Below, in pieces: positions 1 through 8,712 of a DNA stretch of 64,000 bases. The notes beneath the pieces were generated by a model. The model searched no databases and was not told the origin of the DNA. It worked only from the letters and a program-made list of their open reading frames with translations. Origin of the DNA: a virus. How positions within the stretch are numbered: position 1 is the stretch's first letter; each line of letters begins with the position of its first letter. A program made the translations under genes and the position numbers. The stretch spans positions 1 to 64,000 of IMG/VR virus record IMGVR_UViG_3300037493_003174; one strand, 5' to 3'.

Positions 1-825
1 GTTGATGCTTACACAGGATGTTGTCCAGCAGATTCAATTTCTCCAATTGCAGTTGACTCAACTACAGTAATGATTTTATGGGCAAATGGTTTAACTACCA
101 ATCCAATTGTTGGTCCTTTTGTACAGATTGTTGTACAAGCTGAAGACGGAACATTATGGTATGCTCCAGGAACTAATGCTGCTTTCTTAGCTGCTAATGG
201 TGCTGATACTTGGAATAACTATGTATCTACAGGACACGTAGATGGTGCATGTGCAGGTTTGATCTTGAATGGTGCTTATGTTGATACTAAATTTGGTGAT
301 TGTACATTCCAATTATCTGATTTCTATGAAAAAGAAGCAGTTAAATTATATGCATCAGAAGTAGATTATAATGGTGAGCCATGTACATTTACAACTCTTT
401 GTGTAGTAACAGAATGTCAAGGTTTACAAGTTCAAGGTTTAGGAGAAACAGTTGTAAGAGATTTGGCTATGTCAGAATCTTACAGACAAAACTTCTTAGC
501 AACAGACTTACGTATCCGTGAGATTACTCAAGGAAACCAAATCATCAGTTCAGTTGATAGAAATGCTTTGTATTACAGATACATGTTACAACACAATGTA
601 CCACGTTTCAATAATCCATCTAGTACATTTGATAATGATCAGTACATGTTAGAGATATTTTCTTTAGCACCGCTTACAACATTCCTAGAGGATACTGCTG
701 GATGGTTAGATTCTTGTGGTGTATGTGAAATTGAATTCTTTGGTTGTGATACAGTATGTGATGTTCCAATTGCATTTCCTGCTGTGCCACCATACAATCC
801 ATACAATGTAGTTTCTTGTTACTAA
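1..825 (+). CDS. Virion structural protein, 5' truncated; possible C-terminal part of major capsid protein
   Basis: The reading frame is open back to base 1, so this is the last 274 codons of a longer gene; the ATG at 70 is internal. No enzymatic motif is visible. The segment running from ETVVRDLAMSESYRQ to the NPSSTFDNDQYMLEI stretch resembles, from memory, the C-terminal region of crAss-like major capsid proteins, but this was not tested. The C-terminus is rich in Cys (DSCGVCEIEFFGCDTVC). A strong intrinsic terminator follows directly, which fits a highly expressed capsid gene ahead of the tail genes. It could instead be another head or decoration protein. That it is structural is likely from context; the exact identity is uncertain. 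Confidence 0.5.
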   Translation, partial: VDAYTGCCPADSISPIAVDSTTVMILWANGLTTNPIVGPFVQIVVQAEDGTLWYAPGTNAAFLAANGADTWNNYVSTGHVDGACAGLILNGAYVDTKFGDCTFQLSDFYEKEAVKLYASEVDYNGEPCTFTTLCVVTECQGLQVQGLGETVVRDLAMSESYRQNFLATDLRIREITQGNQIISSVDRNALYYRYMLQHNVPRFNNPSSTFDNDQYMLEIFSLAPLTTFLEDTAGWLDSCGVCEIEFFGCDTVCDVPIAFPAVPPYNPYNVVSCY

Positions 826-847
826 GAATATTTAATTACTAACTAAT

Positions 848-886
848 AAAGGGGGAGAAGAGTTCTAAACTCCTCCCCTTTTTTTA
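848..886 (+). terminator. Rho-independent terminator
   Basis: The outer stem pairs GGGGAG (852-857) with CTCCCC (873-878), an AA bulge follows, and the inner stem pairs GAGTT (860-864) with AACTC (868-872). A run of T follows at 879-885. It ends the unit of the truncated structural gene. The last T residues overlap the promoter-like sequence of the next gene. Confidence 0.85.
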
Positions 887-899
887 ATATAATATTATG
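883..899 (+). promoter_or_regulatory. AT-rich promoter-like/start element
   Basis: TTTAATATAATATTATG lies between a terminator and the ATG at 897. It matches the element at 7458-7474 at 15 of 17 positions with the same distance to ATG, and that element also follows a terminator. A transcript started here would have almost no leader. The role as a promoter is inference; the AT-rich background weakens the case. Confidence 0.35.
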
Positions 900-1463
900 G
901 CAAATCATGTCTTAAGCTTAGAGGTTCCTTTTGTAATGAATGCCTGTGTTATGAAAATATTTGACACAAGTGTTTATACTGTGAATCCTTTAATACCAGT
1001 TACTTGCCCTACTCTTAATATAACAGTACCAGGCTTTAGTTACTCTAATCAAATTGAGGGAACTGTAATGACTGATTTTGTTAATACTGGTCATATTACA
1101 ATAACGGCATGTGACCTGCAATTACAAACTACACAATGTGGTACTCAATATGTAAATATTCCAGATGGGATTTACATAATCAAATACAGTGTATCTCCTA
1201 ATGATCAAGTATTTGTAGAGTATAATCATATGAGGATTACACAAGCAATGAATAAGTATTACAAAGTTCTTTGTGATGTTGATGCAAATGCATGTGATCC
1301 ACCCTTAAAAATTAAACAAAGATTAGAAGAATTACGTTTAATTAAAATGTATCTTGATGCTTCAATATCTAAAGTTGAGTTTTGTCATGAGCCTCAGAAA
1401 GGAATGAGCTTATATAACTATGCTTTAAAATTGTTAAACAAGATGACTTGTACAAATTGTTAA
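897..1463 (+). CDS. Conserved phage virion protein, 188 aa, Cys-rich
   Basis: The N-terminal part (about residues 1-120) is predicted to be beta-rich and contains a segment reading PDGIYIIKYSVSPND. The C-terminal part (about 125-188) looks helical and ends in Cys residues (KLLNKMTCTNC). No catalytic motif is seen. The helical part resembles in character a stretch of the 870-aa protein downstream (around KYEKISCNAAEILYKTVLRA), so the two may share an assembly or anchoring module. It is the first gene of a Cys-rich tail/adhesin unit (897-7353). The start is the first ATG after the terminator. Function is unknown; a tail or fibre-attachment component is inferred from position. Confidence 0.6.
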   Translation: MANHVLSLEVPFVMNACVMKIFDTSVYTVNPLIPVTCPTLNITVPGFSYSNQIEGTVMTDFVNTGHITITACDLQLQTTQCGTQYVNIPDGIYIIKYSVSPNDQVFVEYNHMRITQAMNKYYKVLCDVDANACDPPLKIKQRLEELRLIKMYLDASISKVEFCHEPQKGMSLYNYALKLLNKMTCTNC

Positions 1464-1483
1464 AATATTAAAACCAACTAATT

Positions 1484-1723
1484 ATGGCAAAATGTCCAAA
1501 CTGTGGTAACTCAATGAGTTGCGGATGTCAAAAAAGAACATTACCAAATGGATCACAAGGCTGCACAAGTTGTTTAGGAAAAGTTGCAGGAGCAACAAAA
1601 GCTCCAGTACCTGTTATAAAACAAGCAAGAAAAATTCCTGTAACAACTCAAAGCAAAAGACCCGTATCATTAAATGTATGGGGAAGAGAAAGATATAAAG
1701 ACTTAACTAAGTTTACAAAATAA
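1484..1723 (+). CDS. Small basic protein with N-terminal Cys cluster
   Basis: This is a 79-residue protein. It opens with MAKCPNCGNSMSCGCQKR, giving two CxxC/CxC-type pairs, followed by GCTSC. That suggests a small zinc-binding knuckle or disulfide knot. The rest is Lys/Arg-rich and appears disordered. The N-terminus is similar to that of the 404-aa fibre protein at 6139 (CTICGCSKPKCGCQ), so the CGCQ element may be a shared virion attachment tag. It sits 20 bases after the preceding gene and 7 before the next, so it is almost certainly co-transcribed with them. Function is unknown. Confidence 0.6.
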   Translation: MAKCPNCGNSMSCGCQKRTLPNGSQGCTSCLGKVAGATKAPVPVIKQARKIPVTTQSKRPVSLNVWGRERYKDLTKFTK

Positions 1724-1730
1724 AAAAGTA

Positions 1731-4343
1731 ATGAATGCTGTTGGTACACCATATTATAGTATTGTTCCTTGCTGTCCTGATTTTGGAACAGAGGACACTT
1801 TCTTTAACTTTCCAGTAACTGATGGACTAGTCCCAGATGGAGTTTATGTTTATAACAGTTCTACACCAGCACTTGTTAATGGTATACAATTTTTTGAAGG
1901 ACAGTGTTATACTATCACTCGTGTTGGTACAATCTTTTCCGTGTATCCAAACGCACCATCAATTTCTGAATTTACTTTTGCTGATGTATGTGGAAATGCA
2001 GATTTGTGCGACCCTTGTATACTACCAGTACAGTGTTACACTTTGTATCCATGTGTTTCAGGATTACCTGTTTTAGTATCAAGCAGTACTACATTAGCTC
2101 CCCTAGTAGGCGCATTTACAGGTTTAGTAGATAATGAAGGTTGTTATTTTGTAGTTGAAAATGTTCTGGGAGACTGTACTAATGCTAAAAATATTGTAGC
2201 TGATCCATTAGTAGATTGTAATTGTGAACTTAATTGTTACAGTATTACTGGTAATCCAATATCAGTTACTTATGTAAATGAAGACTTAGAGCTAGTAGTA
2301 ACTAGTGGAAGCACAAGAGTTTGTTCTTATATAGAACCTGGAGTTATTGGAAGTGTTGATGGTAGTGTATATAACTTTGGTCCTTGTGTTGATGGTTTAT
2401 GTCCTGACATTTGTTTTGAATTTACAAATTGTTTGACAGGAGAAATATTAATTGTATCTAATACTACAACAATTTTTGGATACTATACAAATAATAATGT
2501 AGTTACTCTACAAGGTTATGATGGTTGTTGGTCAATAGATATTTCTGATCAGCCATGTGACTGCGCAGTAAATGTGACAGTACTTCAAATATTTGATGAC
2601 TGTCCAACTTGTCTACCAATTATAGCATACAAGTTTACTAACTGTAACAATCAGTCTATTATTAAATACAGTCTAGATGATTACTCTGCTTATGTAGGTC
2701 AAACAGTAAAACTTGAATGTGGTGAATGTTGGTTTGTTGATTTGATTAACTATATGCCACCAGCAATACAACCAATAGTTATCATAACAACATTTGAATC
2801 TTGTCTTGCTTGTAGTAGAACATATTATGAATTATCAGATTGTTCAGGTGTAGAAAATTCAATTTATACTTTTACAGATTTGTCTGTCCTTGTAGGGTAT
2901 GTTATAAAAATTGAGTCTTGTGATACATGTTGGGAAGTTAGTCTTTTAGAATTTCCAACTATAGAACAATCTAGTATGGCTATAGCTGTTTTAATGACAG
3001 CTTCATATGTTGATTGTCCAGCATGTAATTTTCAATTTCCGTGTAGATGTTCAATTGCTTGGCCAGATCTTAATGGAGTATTATCTTATCTAGATTGTGA
3101 TAGTAAGCCTGTTGTATCTACAGGGTTAGATCCGGATGTACCTAGTGAAAAACTATGTGTAAGAGAATGGATTACTGCAAGAGAACCTATTTACTATGGA
3201 GATTGTATAGCATCAGATGGTCCTCTTATATGTATTAGTTATGTAATAACTATTGCACCCTTGATTCAACCACAAACGTTATACTATAAAGATTGTGAAG
3301 GAGTAGTTCAAACGCAACCTTTTACAAATAGTAAAATTATTAGGTATTTTTTTATGTGCGGGATACCTAATCAAACAAGTAGTGATATTTATATTACAGG
3401 AGATAAGCCAGTTACATTTGAAGCAGGAGCTCCTTGTGGAAATGTACCTGTATTAGTGTGCCCGCCAACAATCTACCCTACAAGATTTATCAAACCTGGT
3501 TATCAAACACCTACTTGTGACATAGAGAAGTATGAAAAAATATCATGTAATGCAGCAGAGATCTTATACAAGACAGTGCTTAGAGCAAGATATGGAATTT
3601 CAAATTGTTGTGATGGTCCAGATGATAGATGGCTTATCAAAAAAGAACTAATTGATTTGCAAGCAGCAATGGATCCAAACTATGTTTGTACATCAGTGCA
3701 ATCATGTTGTAACAATACATCTTCTTGTGGCTGTGGTTGTAATGTTACTTCACAAACAACTTGTCCGCTTCCTCCACTTCCTCCACCACCACCGCTTGTA
3801 TCATATAATTGTGTAGAAACACCAACTTGTGTACAGTATCAATGTACTATTGATCTAGATGGAGATGATCTTATAACTTTATTTTATATAAATTGTGAAG
3901 GTCAGAGAGCTCTGCAATCTTGGCAAAACGCAAAGGCTATAATTTCTGTTTTCATATGTTCAATCCCTAATGCAACAAATGAGGATATATATGTAACAGG
4001 TTCTCCGGACTTTACAATTACTCAAACAGATATTATATGTAAATCAACAGTTGATTGTGTGGAAGTACAAGGAACAAGTGGAACTTATCAAACATTGCTA
4101 GAATGTGAAACTAATTGTTCTCCACCACCTGTTGTATGTCATGAATATAAAATAGGTATAGTAACATATCTAGGAACATCATTTTCATATATTGATTGTT
4201 TAGGTCAAGTACAGATACAATTTGTACTTGGTTCAGATGCGGGACAACAAATTGGTATATGCGGAATTGCTGGACAAACTATCCCAACTCCTCTTAATGT
4301 AATTAGTTTTGTAGTTACGGAAACTAATGCAATTTGTACATAA
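1731..4343 (+). CDS. Large Cys-rich repeat protein, probable virion adhesin
   Basis: The protein has 870 residues, about 67 of them Cys (near 8 percent). Residues about 90-440 are repeats of 50-75 residues with a pattern of Cys, a short beta segment, a second Cys, a YVG or YTN turn, and a final GCW/ECW/TCW triplet. Residues about 450-870 hold three copies of a second unit (segments around LYYKDCEG, LFYINCEG and FSYIDCLG). Each has a matching Cys about 30 residues later. A helical segment with CC and a proline stretch (LPPLPPPPPL) separates them. Extracellular disulfide-rich repeats and the fibre genes nearby suggest a surface adhesin or fibre; no enzyme motif is seen. Similar CW repeats are known from environmental phages. 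Confidence 0.65.
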   Translation: MNAVGTPYYSIVPCCPDFGTEDTFFNFPVTDGLVPDGVYVYNSSTPALVNGIQFFEGQCYTITRVGTIFSVYPNAPSISEFTFADVCGNADLCDPCILPVQCYTLYPCVSGLPVLVSSSTTLAPLVGAFTGLVDNEGCYFVVENVLGDCTNAKNIVADPLVDCNCELNCYSITGNPISVTYVNEDLELVVTSGSTRVCSYIEPGVIGSVDGSVYNFGPCVDGLCPDICFEFTNCLTGEILIVSNTTTIFGYYTNNNVVTLQGYDGCWSIDISDQPCDCAVNVTVLQIFDDCPTCLPIIAYKFTNCNNQSIIKYSLDDYSAYVGQTVKLECGECWFVDLINYMPPAIQPIVIITTFESCLACSRTYYELSDCSGVENSIYTFTDLSVLVGYVIKIESCDTCWEVSLLEFPTIEQSSMAIAVLMTASYVDCPACNFQFPCRCSIAWPDLNGVLSYLDCDSKPVVSTGLDPDVPSEKLCVREWITAREPIYYGDCIASDGPLICISYVITIAPLIQPQTLYYKDCEGVVQTQPFTNSKIIRYFFMCGIPNQTSSDIYITGDKPVTFEAGAPCGNVPVLVCPPTIYPTRFIKPGYQTPTCDIEKYEKISCNAAEILYKTVLRARYGISNCCDGPDDRWLIKKELIDLQAAMDPNYVCTSVQSCCNNTSSCGCGCNVTSQTTCPLPPLPPPPPLVSYNCVETPTCVQYQCTIDLDGDDLITLFYINCEGQRALQSWQNAKAIISVFICSIPNATNEDIYVTGSPDFTITQTDIICKSTVDCVEVQGTSGTYQTLLECETNCSPPPVVCHEYKIGIVTYLGTSFSYIDCLGQVQIQFVLGSDAGQQIGICGIAGQTIPTPLNVISFVVTETNAICT

Positions 4344-4360
4344 TCTAGGATAAGTCAATA

Positions 4361-4390
4361 AAAATTGTTATATTATATTATAAGAAAAAT
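4361..4390 (+). promoter_or_regulatory. AT-rich promoter-like leader
   Basis: AAAATTGTTATATTATA starts 30 bases before the ATG at 4391. It resembles, with about the same distance, the AAAATTTAGTATATT leaders at 20237 and 45381. The match is weaker than among those two, so a promoter here is only a suggestion. Confidence 0.25.
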
Positions 4391-6127
4391 ATGAAACCTT
4401 TAAATTTAGATAATAGACCATGTAGTCCAATTTCAAGTAACTGTGTTATTTGGCAGGGCGGTGATATTTCATGCATTAACTTGTGTAGTGGAGATACAGT
4501 ATCTGATGTAGTATTTAAACTAGCTACAGAACTGTGTATAATCATGGATCAGTTAAATGTAAGTAACTATGACTTGTCATGTTTAGCAATAAACGCTTGT
4601 CCTCCTGTTGATTTTCATGCATTGATTCAATTATTGATTAATAAAGTTTGTGAAGCAAATGGAATTGTAGTAGATGCAACAAAAGCATCTGGTTGTCCAG
4701 ACTGTGTTGTATCAGTAGCCCCAGCTTTTGTTAAAGATACTCAAACTACTATGCAATTAGTAGACTATGTACAAGATGTTGCAAATAAAGTTTCTTCTAA
4801 TTTAGGTCAAATAGATGCAATTAATAATGAACTTGTTGTAGTTAATAATACATTAATAGATTTACAATATCAAATTAATAATTTTCCTGTTTATACTTTA
4901 CCAAATATTCCAGCTGATTGTATTTTACCAGCCGGTACTTATCCATTAGATCAAGTTCTTGATGCATTAATGAATGATGACATACTTGGATACTGTAGTT
5001 TATTAACTGCAACAGGTACACCTGCACAGATAGTAAGTGCTGTATTATCTCAATGTATTTTAGATGGTGACCCGTCATTGGCTTCACTTGCTGCTGGTGA
5101 TTCTCCAGTACAATCATTTTCTACCTACTACGCAGGCTCATGGGTTAATAACCCTTCTTTAACTACAACAAGTACAATAGCAAATGCAATTAAAAATATT
5201 TGGATTTCAATCTGTGATATTTATAGTTATGTTACTTCATTAGGTTTTATAGTAGCAGATACAAATACAGTTAACTTAACATATACTGCTGGATTATTAA
5301 CGGCTGCTGTACAAGATACAGGATGGCATGATCTAGAAGGGTTTGCTTATATGTCTGGATTTACAAGTGCTAATCCTCAGTGTAGAAGAATAGGAAATGA
5401 AATTATCTTTAGAGGTGTTATTCAAATACCTATGGGTAATGCATTAGATGGTGCAGGCGGAACAGTATGGCCTGTAAATTCTCCAGATGAGTATAATAGT
5501 TTACCATATGGTAAAGTATTAGATGTAGATACATCAGCAAGTCCAGATGCATGTTTAATGTATTCTTCTGGAGTTCCAGTAGTACCTTCTACTACTCCAG
5601 GAGTTAATAAAAATGAAGGTGTTTCAATATATTTTAGACAAGGTTTAAGAGTTATACCTTCAACTGTATTACCTCTTACTATAGATTTAGATAGATCATA
5701 TACAAATGGAAATAGACAGTTTATAAATAGAGCTATTAGTGTTAATGCAGGAACTAATGGGGTTTCTCTTGCAACACATGTAGGAGTATCAGTTAGTAGT
5801 ACAGGACAGTTAGTAGTTACAGCACCTTATGCTGTAGAAAATTATATTGGCACAGGTTTACAAGACAGTTCAATACTAAGAAGTGTTGTTAGTAATATTA
5901 TCCTTGGAGATAGTATTCCATTATACACAAACACAGCACCTAGTAATTCAAATTTTCTTGCAGCAGGTGTAGATAATGTAGATATAACGGGATCTGCTAT
6001 TACATGGCCTTTTACAGTAAACTGTGTTAATGCATATGAGTTAGGTGGCTTTACTGTAAGACTTGATGGATTGAGAGGTTATATAGATCCATGCGAAACT
6101 TTAATTGCTACACCACCACCTTGTTAA
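4391..6127 (+). CDS. Tail fibre/spike protein, paralogue of the next gene
   Basis: The protein has 578 residues. The N-terminal ~90 residues (CxPISSNCVIWQGGDISC, then LCSGDTVSDVVFKLATELC) look like a virion-anchoring domain. A helical region with NNELVVVNNTLIDLQYQI follows at about 130-165. A linker comes next, then a C-terminal module from D309 (DTGWHDLEGFAY) to the end (FTVRLDGLRGYIDP). That module is clearly related to residues 91-404 of the 404-aa protein downstream, both in its DTGW.DLEGFAY opening with RR.G..I.FRG and in its DGL..Y ending. The arrangement fits a fibre with an interchangeable receptor-binding domain. Receptor binding is inferred, not shown. Confidence 0.65.
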   Translation: MKPLNLDNRPCSPISSNCVIWQGGDISCINLCSGDTVSDVVFKLATELCIIMDQLNVSNYDLSCLAINACPPVDFHALIQLLINKVCEANGIVVDATKASGCPDCVVSVAPAFVKDTQTTMQLVDYVQDVANKVSSNLGQIDAINNELVVVNNTLIDLQYQINNFPVYTLPNIPADCILPAGTYPLDQVLDALMNDDILGYCSLLTATGTPAQIVSAVLSQCILDGDPSLASLAAGDSPVQSFSTYYAGSWVNNPSLTTTSTIANAIKNIWISICDIYSYVTSLGFIVADTNTVNLTYTAGLLTAAVQDTGWHDLEGFAYMSGFTSANPQCRRIGNEIIFRGVIQIPMGNALDGAGGTVWPVNSPDEYNSLPYGKVLDVDTSASPDACLMYSSGVPVVPSTTPGVNKNEGVSIYFRQGLRVIPSTVLPLTIDLDRSYTNGNRQFINRAISVNAGTNGVSLATHVGVSVSSTGQLVVTAPYAVENYIGTGLQDSSILRSVVSNIILGDSIPLYTNTAPSNSNFLAAGVDNVDITGSAITWPFTVNCVNAYELGGFTVRLDGLRGYIDPCETLIATPPPC

Positions 6128-6138
6128 AATAAAAAACT

Positions 6139-7353
6139 ATGGCAACAACATGCACAATCTGCGGATGCAGTAAACCAAAATGCGGATGTCAAGACACAAT
6201 GTTGACATCACCAGCACCATGTCCTACACCAGTAGGATGTCTTAATCCTGAGCCATGCTCTGAAGTATTAGATGCCCAATGTATTATATACACAGGTGAT
6301 GATATCATTTGTACACCAGATGTTGTAGTAAATGCAAATGATTCTGTTGCACTTGCATTAAATAATATAGTAGATTATTTTTGTTCTCAAAGTCCTACCC
6401 CTGTAGAAGATACTGGTTGGATAGACTTAGAAGGATTTGCATATTATCAATCAGGAATGGCTACACAAAAGCCACAAGTACGTAGAATGGGTAAACAGAT
6501 TCACTTTAGAGGTGATTTATACTTACCATTATCTGATGGTACAGTTATTCCTATTCCGTTGACTACTCCTGATACATATAGAACTCTGTTATATAAGACT
6601 CCTTATATAGGAGCTGGTGGATTAATTAATGATGGTACAGATAGATTATTATTTAATAGTTCAGGTTCTGCAGCTCAATCTGTAATTCCAACAAGTGTGT
6701 TGCCTGCATTAACTAATCTAGATGGAACTTATAAACTATCTAAACTTATTGCTACACGTCAATTTAGAATACGGGAACCACAAAGTGATACTGGATCAGG
6801 AACATTAACTTTAACTGCACCTATTATATTAGAAATTCTTCCTAATAAAACTTTACGCATAACACCAGTAGAAGTGATAGAATCTAATAGTGTTGACACT
6901 ATTAGTTTTGATGGTAACTCCGCCTTTAGAAACATTACAAGTAGTTTCAGTGGTAGAAGTATTATGACAAATTTAAAAAATTGGGTTAGTGCAAGAACTG
7001 GTTTACATAGTAGAGCGGGAAATATACAAACAGATGGGGTATTAATAATTGGTAGATTATACACTATGCTTGACTCTTATATAGGTGATGACTTTACAAA
7101 TGTAGGAGCAATTACAACGGGCTCTGGTCAATCATTTATTGCTACAGGAACAACACCTACTAGTTGGACGTTAGGTACTCAATTAATGGTAGTAGAGTTA
7201 TCAGATATAGAGGCAAGTTATCCTCCAAACGGTAATAATTTAGTAGCTTCATTCCCCGTACCACTAGATGGAAGTTACTTGGATGCTGGTAGTCATACAG
7301 ATATTGGTGGATTTAAAATTAGTTTAGATGGGCTTATAGCTTATTTAACATAA
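6139..7353 (+). CDS. Tail fibre/spike protein with CGCQ N-terminus
   Basis: The protein has 404 residues. The N-terminus (CTICGCSKPKCGCQ) matches the Cys motif of the 79-aa protein at 1484. Residues about 45-85 (AQCIIYTGDDIIC, then NDSVALALNNIVDYFC) correspond to the anchoring domain of the 578-aa protein. From D91 onward the shared module (DTGWIDLEGFAYYQSG) runs to FKISLDGLIAYLT at the C-terminus. It is the last gene of the Cys-rich unit, 11 bases after its paralogue, and is followed by a terminator. Duplication followed by divergence of receptor-binding genes is the simplest reading. Confidence 0.65.
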   Translation: MATTCTICGCSKPKCGCQDTMLTSPAPCPTPVGCLNPEPCSEVLDAQCIIYTGDDIICTPDVVVNANDSVALALNNIVDYFCSQSPTPVEDTGWIDLEGFAYYQSGMATQKPQVRRMGKQIHFRGDLYLPLSDGTVIPIPLTTPDTYRTLLYKTPYIGAGGLINDGTDRLLFNSSGSAAQSVIPTSVLPALTNLDGTYKLSKLIATRQFRIREPQSDTGSGTLTLTAPIILEILPNKTLRITPVEVIESNSVDTISFDGNSAFRNITSSFSGRSIMTNLKNWVSARTGLHSRAGNIQTDGVLIIGRLYTMLDSYIGDDFTNVGAITTGSGQSFIATGTTPTSWTLGTQLMVVELSDIEASYPPNGNNLVASFPVPLDGSYLDAGSHTDIGGFKISLDGLIAYLT

Positions 7354-7397
7354 CATAAGAAGTTGCAGGTTTGTTGGTTTCTTGTAACAACAACGGC

Positions 7398-7429
7398 AAA
7401 GCCCTCACACTTGTGGGGGTTTTGTTTTT
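7398..7429 (+). terminator. Rho-independent terminator
   Basis: CCCTCAC (7402-7408) pairs with GTGGGGG (7413-7419), with one T-G pair and an ACTT loop. The flanking AAAG pairs partly with the following TTTT, and a TTTTGTTTTT tail follows. It ends the adhesin/fibre unit. Confidence 0.8.
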
Positions 7430-7457
7430 ATACCTATATTTGCTAAAGTCATTTATT

Positions 7458-7474
7458 TTTAGTATATTATTATG
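7458..7474 (+). promoter_or_regulatory. TTTAGTATATT promoter-like element
   Basis: TTTAGTATATT at 7458-7468 is identical to the elements at 20241 and 45385. It follows a terminator and lies 14 bases before the ATG of the 193-aa gene, which fits a promoter for the connector/tail unit. The distance is so short that the transcript would be nearly leaderless. Confidence 0.45.
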
Positions 7475-8053
7475 AGGGAATTTAATAATCCTGATGTTAA
7501 AGGAGCAAGGTTTAGACCGGATGTATTGAATGTGTTTAATCCAAAACTTGTAAAAGATTTTAAAAAAAAGTATCCTAAGTATAAAAACTTGGATTATAAG
7601 TTGTTGAAAGAAATCATGAGAAAATTCAACAATGCACTATTTCAAGGAGTTATAGATACTAGAGATGGTATACAATTACCAGAATCATTAGGATGGATTT
7701 TTATTGGGACATGTCAACAAAGTAAGAAAGAAAACATTGACTTTGCAAAGTCTAGAAAATATGGAGTAACAGTTACTAATAAGAATTGGGAAACAGATGG
7801 TAAATTAGCAAAGATCTTTTTTACTAATTATGCTCCAAAACATAGAATGCGCAATAGGGAATACTGGGGGTTTACAGCATGTAGAGAATTTAAAAGAACT
7901 GTAGCTAAAACTTATCCAGAAAACTGGAACACATACATTGTTGTAGATGCAACTCAAAGATTAAAGTTAGCATACAGCAAAGCAGTATACAAAGAAATTA
8001 AACTTAAGGAGACCATAAAGGCCCTTGAAAACTATAATGAGTTTGACCTATGA
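7472..8053 (+). CDS. Conserved crAss-like structural protein (connector region)
   Basis: This is a 193-aa basic protein without recognised enzymatic motifs. From memory, the segments DTRDGIQLPESLGWIFIGTC and the later WGFTACREFKR resemble a small protein conserved in the structural block of crAss-like phages, next to the ring proteins. It opens the connector/tail unit after a terminator and promoter-like element. Its stop overlaps the start of the next gene (ATGA), implying translational coupling. A head-tail connector role is inferred only from this neighbourhood. Confidence 0.6.
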   Translation: MREFNNPDVKGARFRPDVLNVFNPKLVKDFKKKYPKYKNLDYKLLKEIMRKFNNALFQGVIDTRDGIQLPESLGWIFIGTCQQSKKENIDFAKSRKYGVTVTNKNWETDGKLAKIFFTNYAPKHRMRNREYWGFTACREFKRTVAKTYPENWNTYIVVDATQRLKLAYSKAVYKEIKLKETIKALENYNEFDL

Positions 8054-8712
8054 CAACAGTTGGTGAAGCAATATCAAGAGTAAGAAATACTTTAAAAGCA
8101 GTGAAAGAGGATCCTTTTTTAACAGATAGGGTTATTTACTTTTCACTTATTAAGTATGCAAAGACTTTGATAAAAAGAGAAGACAATCAATTTAGACTAA
8201 TGAAGATGAGCTCTATATTTAGGGTGTTACCTTATATAGAACTTATTGATGTAGATAAAGTTGAGGCAGGGTGTATAGGAATATATTCTGAATGTTATTT
8301 TAAAAGATCTAAGGAAAAACTTCCAACTATACTTAATGGTATGTTTGGACCTATTATCCGTACTGCATCTTCTATAGATGGATCTATTGAACTATTTAGA
8401 ACAGAACCAGGTACTTGGATATCAATTACTAAATCTAGTACCTTCAAGTATAATAAAAGACCTTACTTTTGGTATCTTGATGGTTATCTATATTGTCCAA
8501 ACATTGATTGGGATGCAATAAGAGTTGAGGCAATTTTTGAAGGCACCTTAGATACATGTAATTCAGAAGAGTGTCAAATATTTCAAAATACAGATTTTGC
8601 TATTCCGGAATATTTATTCTCTGAAGTTGAACAGTTTGTCATAAAAGAATTAACCATGACTATGTCAGTTCCAACAGATGGTCCAGATGATAGTCAAAAT
8701 GCTCTTAGATAA
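8050..8712 (+). CDS. Probable ring/adaptor protein of the head-tail interface
   Basis: The protein has 220 residues and no catalytic motif. A helical N-terminus (GEAISRVRNTLKAVKEDPFLTDRVIYFSL) leads into a beta-rich middle and a helical C-terminus. This resembles the small adaptor proteins that precede the tail stabilisation gene in crAss-like phages. It overlaps the upstream gene by 4 bases, and its TAA overlaps the next ATG (TAATG). Strong coupling across 7472-15355 suggests one assembly module. The precise ring position cannot be told from sequence alone. Confidence 0.6.
   Translation: MTTVGEAISRVRNTLKAVKEDPFLTDRVIYFSLIKYAKTLIKREDNQFRLMKMSSIFRVLPYIELIDVDKVEAGCIGIYSECYFKRSKEKLPTILNGMFGPIIRTASSIDGSIELFRTEPGTWISITKSSTFKYNKRPYFWYLDGYLYCPNIDWDAIRVEAIFEGTLDTCNSEECQIFQNTDFAIPEYLFSEVEQFVIKELTMTMSVPTDGPDDSQNALR

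Noticed and set aside
70-72. ATG at 70 as the start of the first gene
   Set aside because: The frame is open to base 1 with similar Cys-rich composition, so the gene is truncated by the window edge.
1837-2076. Overlapping plus-strand frame inside the Cys-rich repeat gene
   Set aside because: Wholly inside a convincing gene in another frame and without own start signals.
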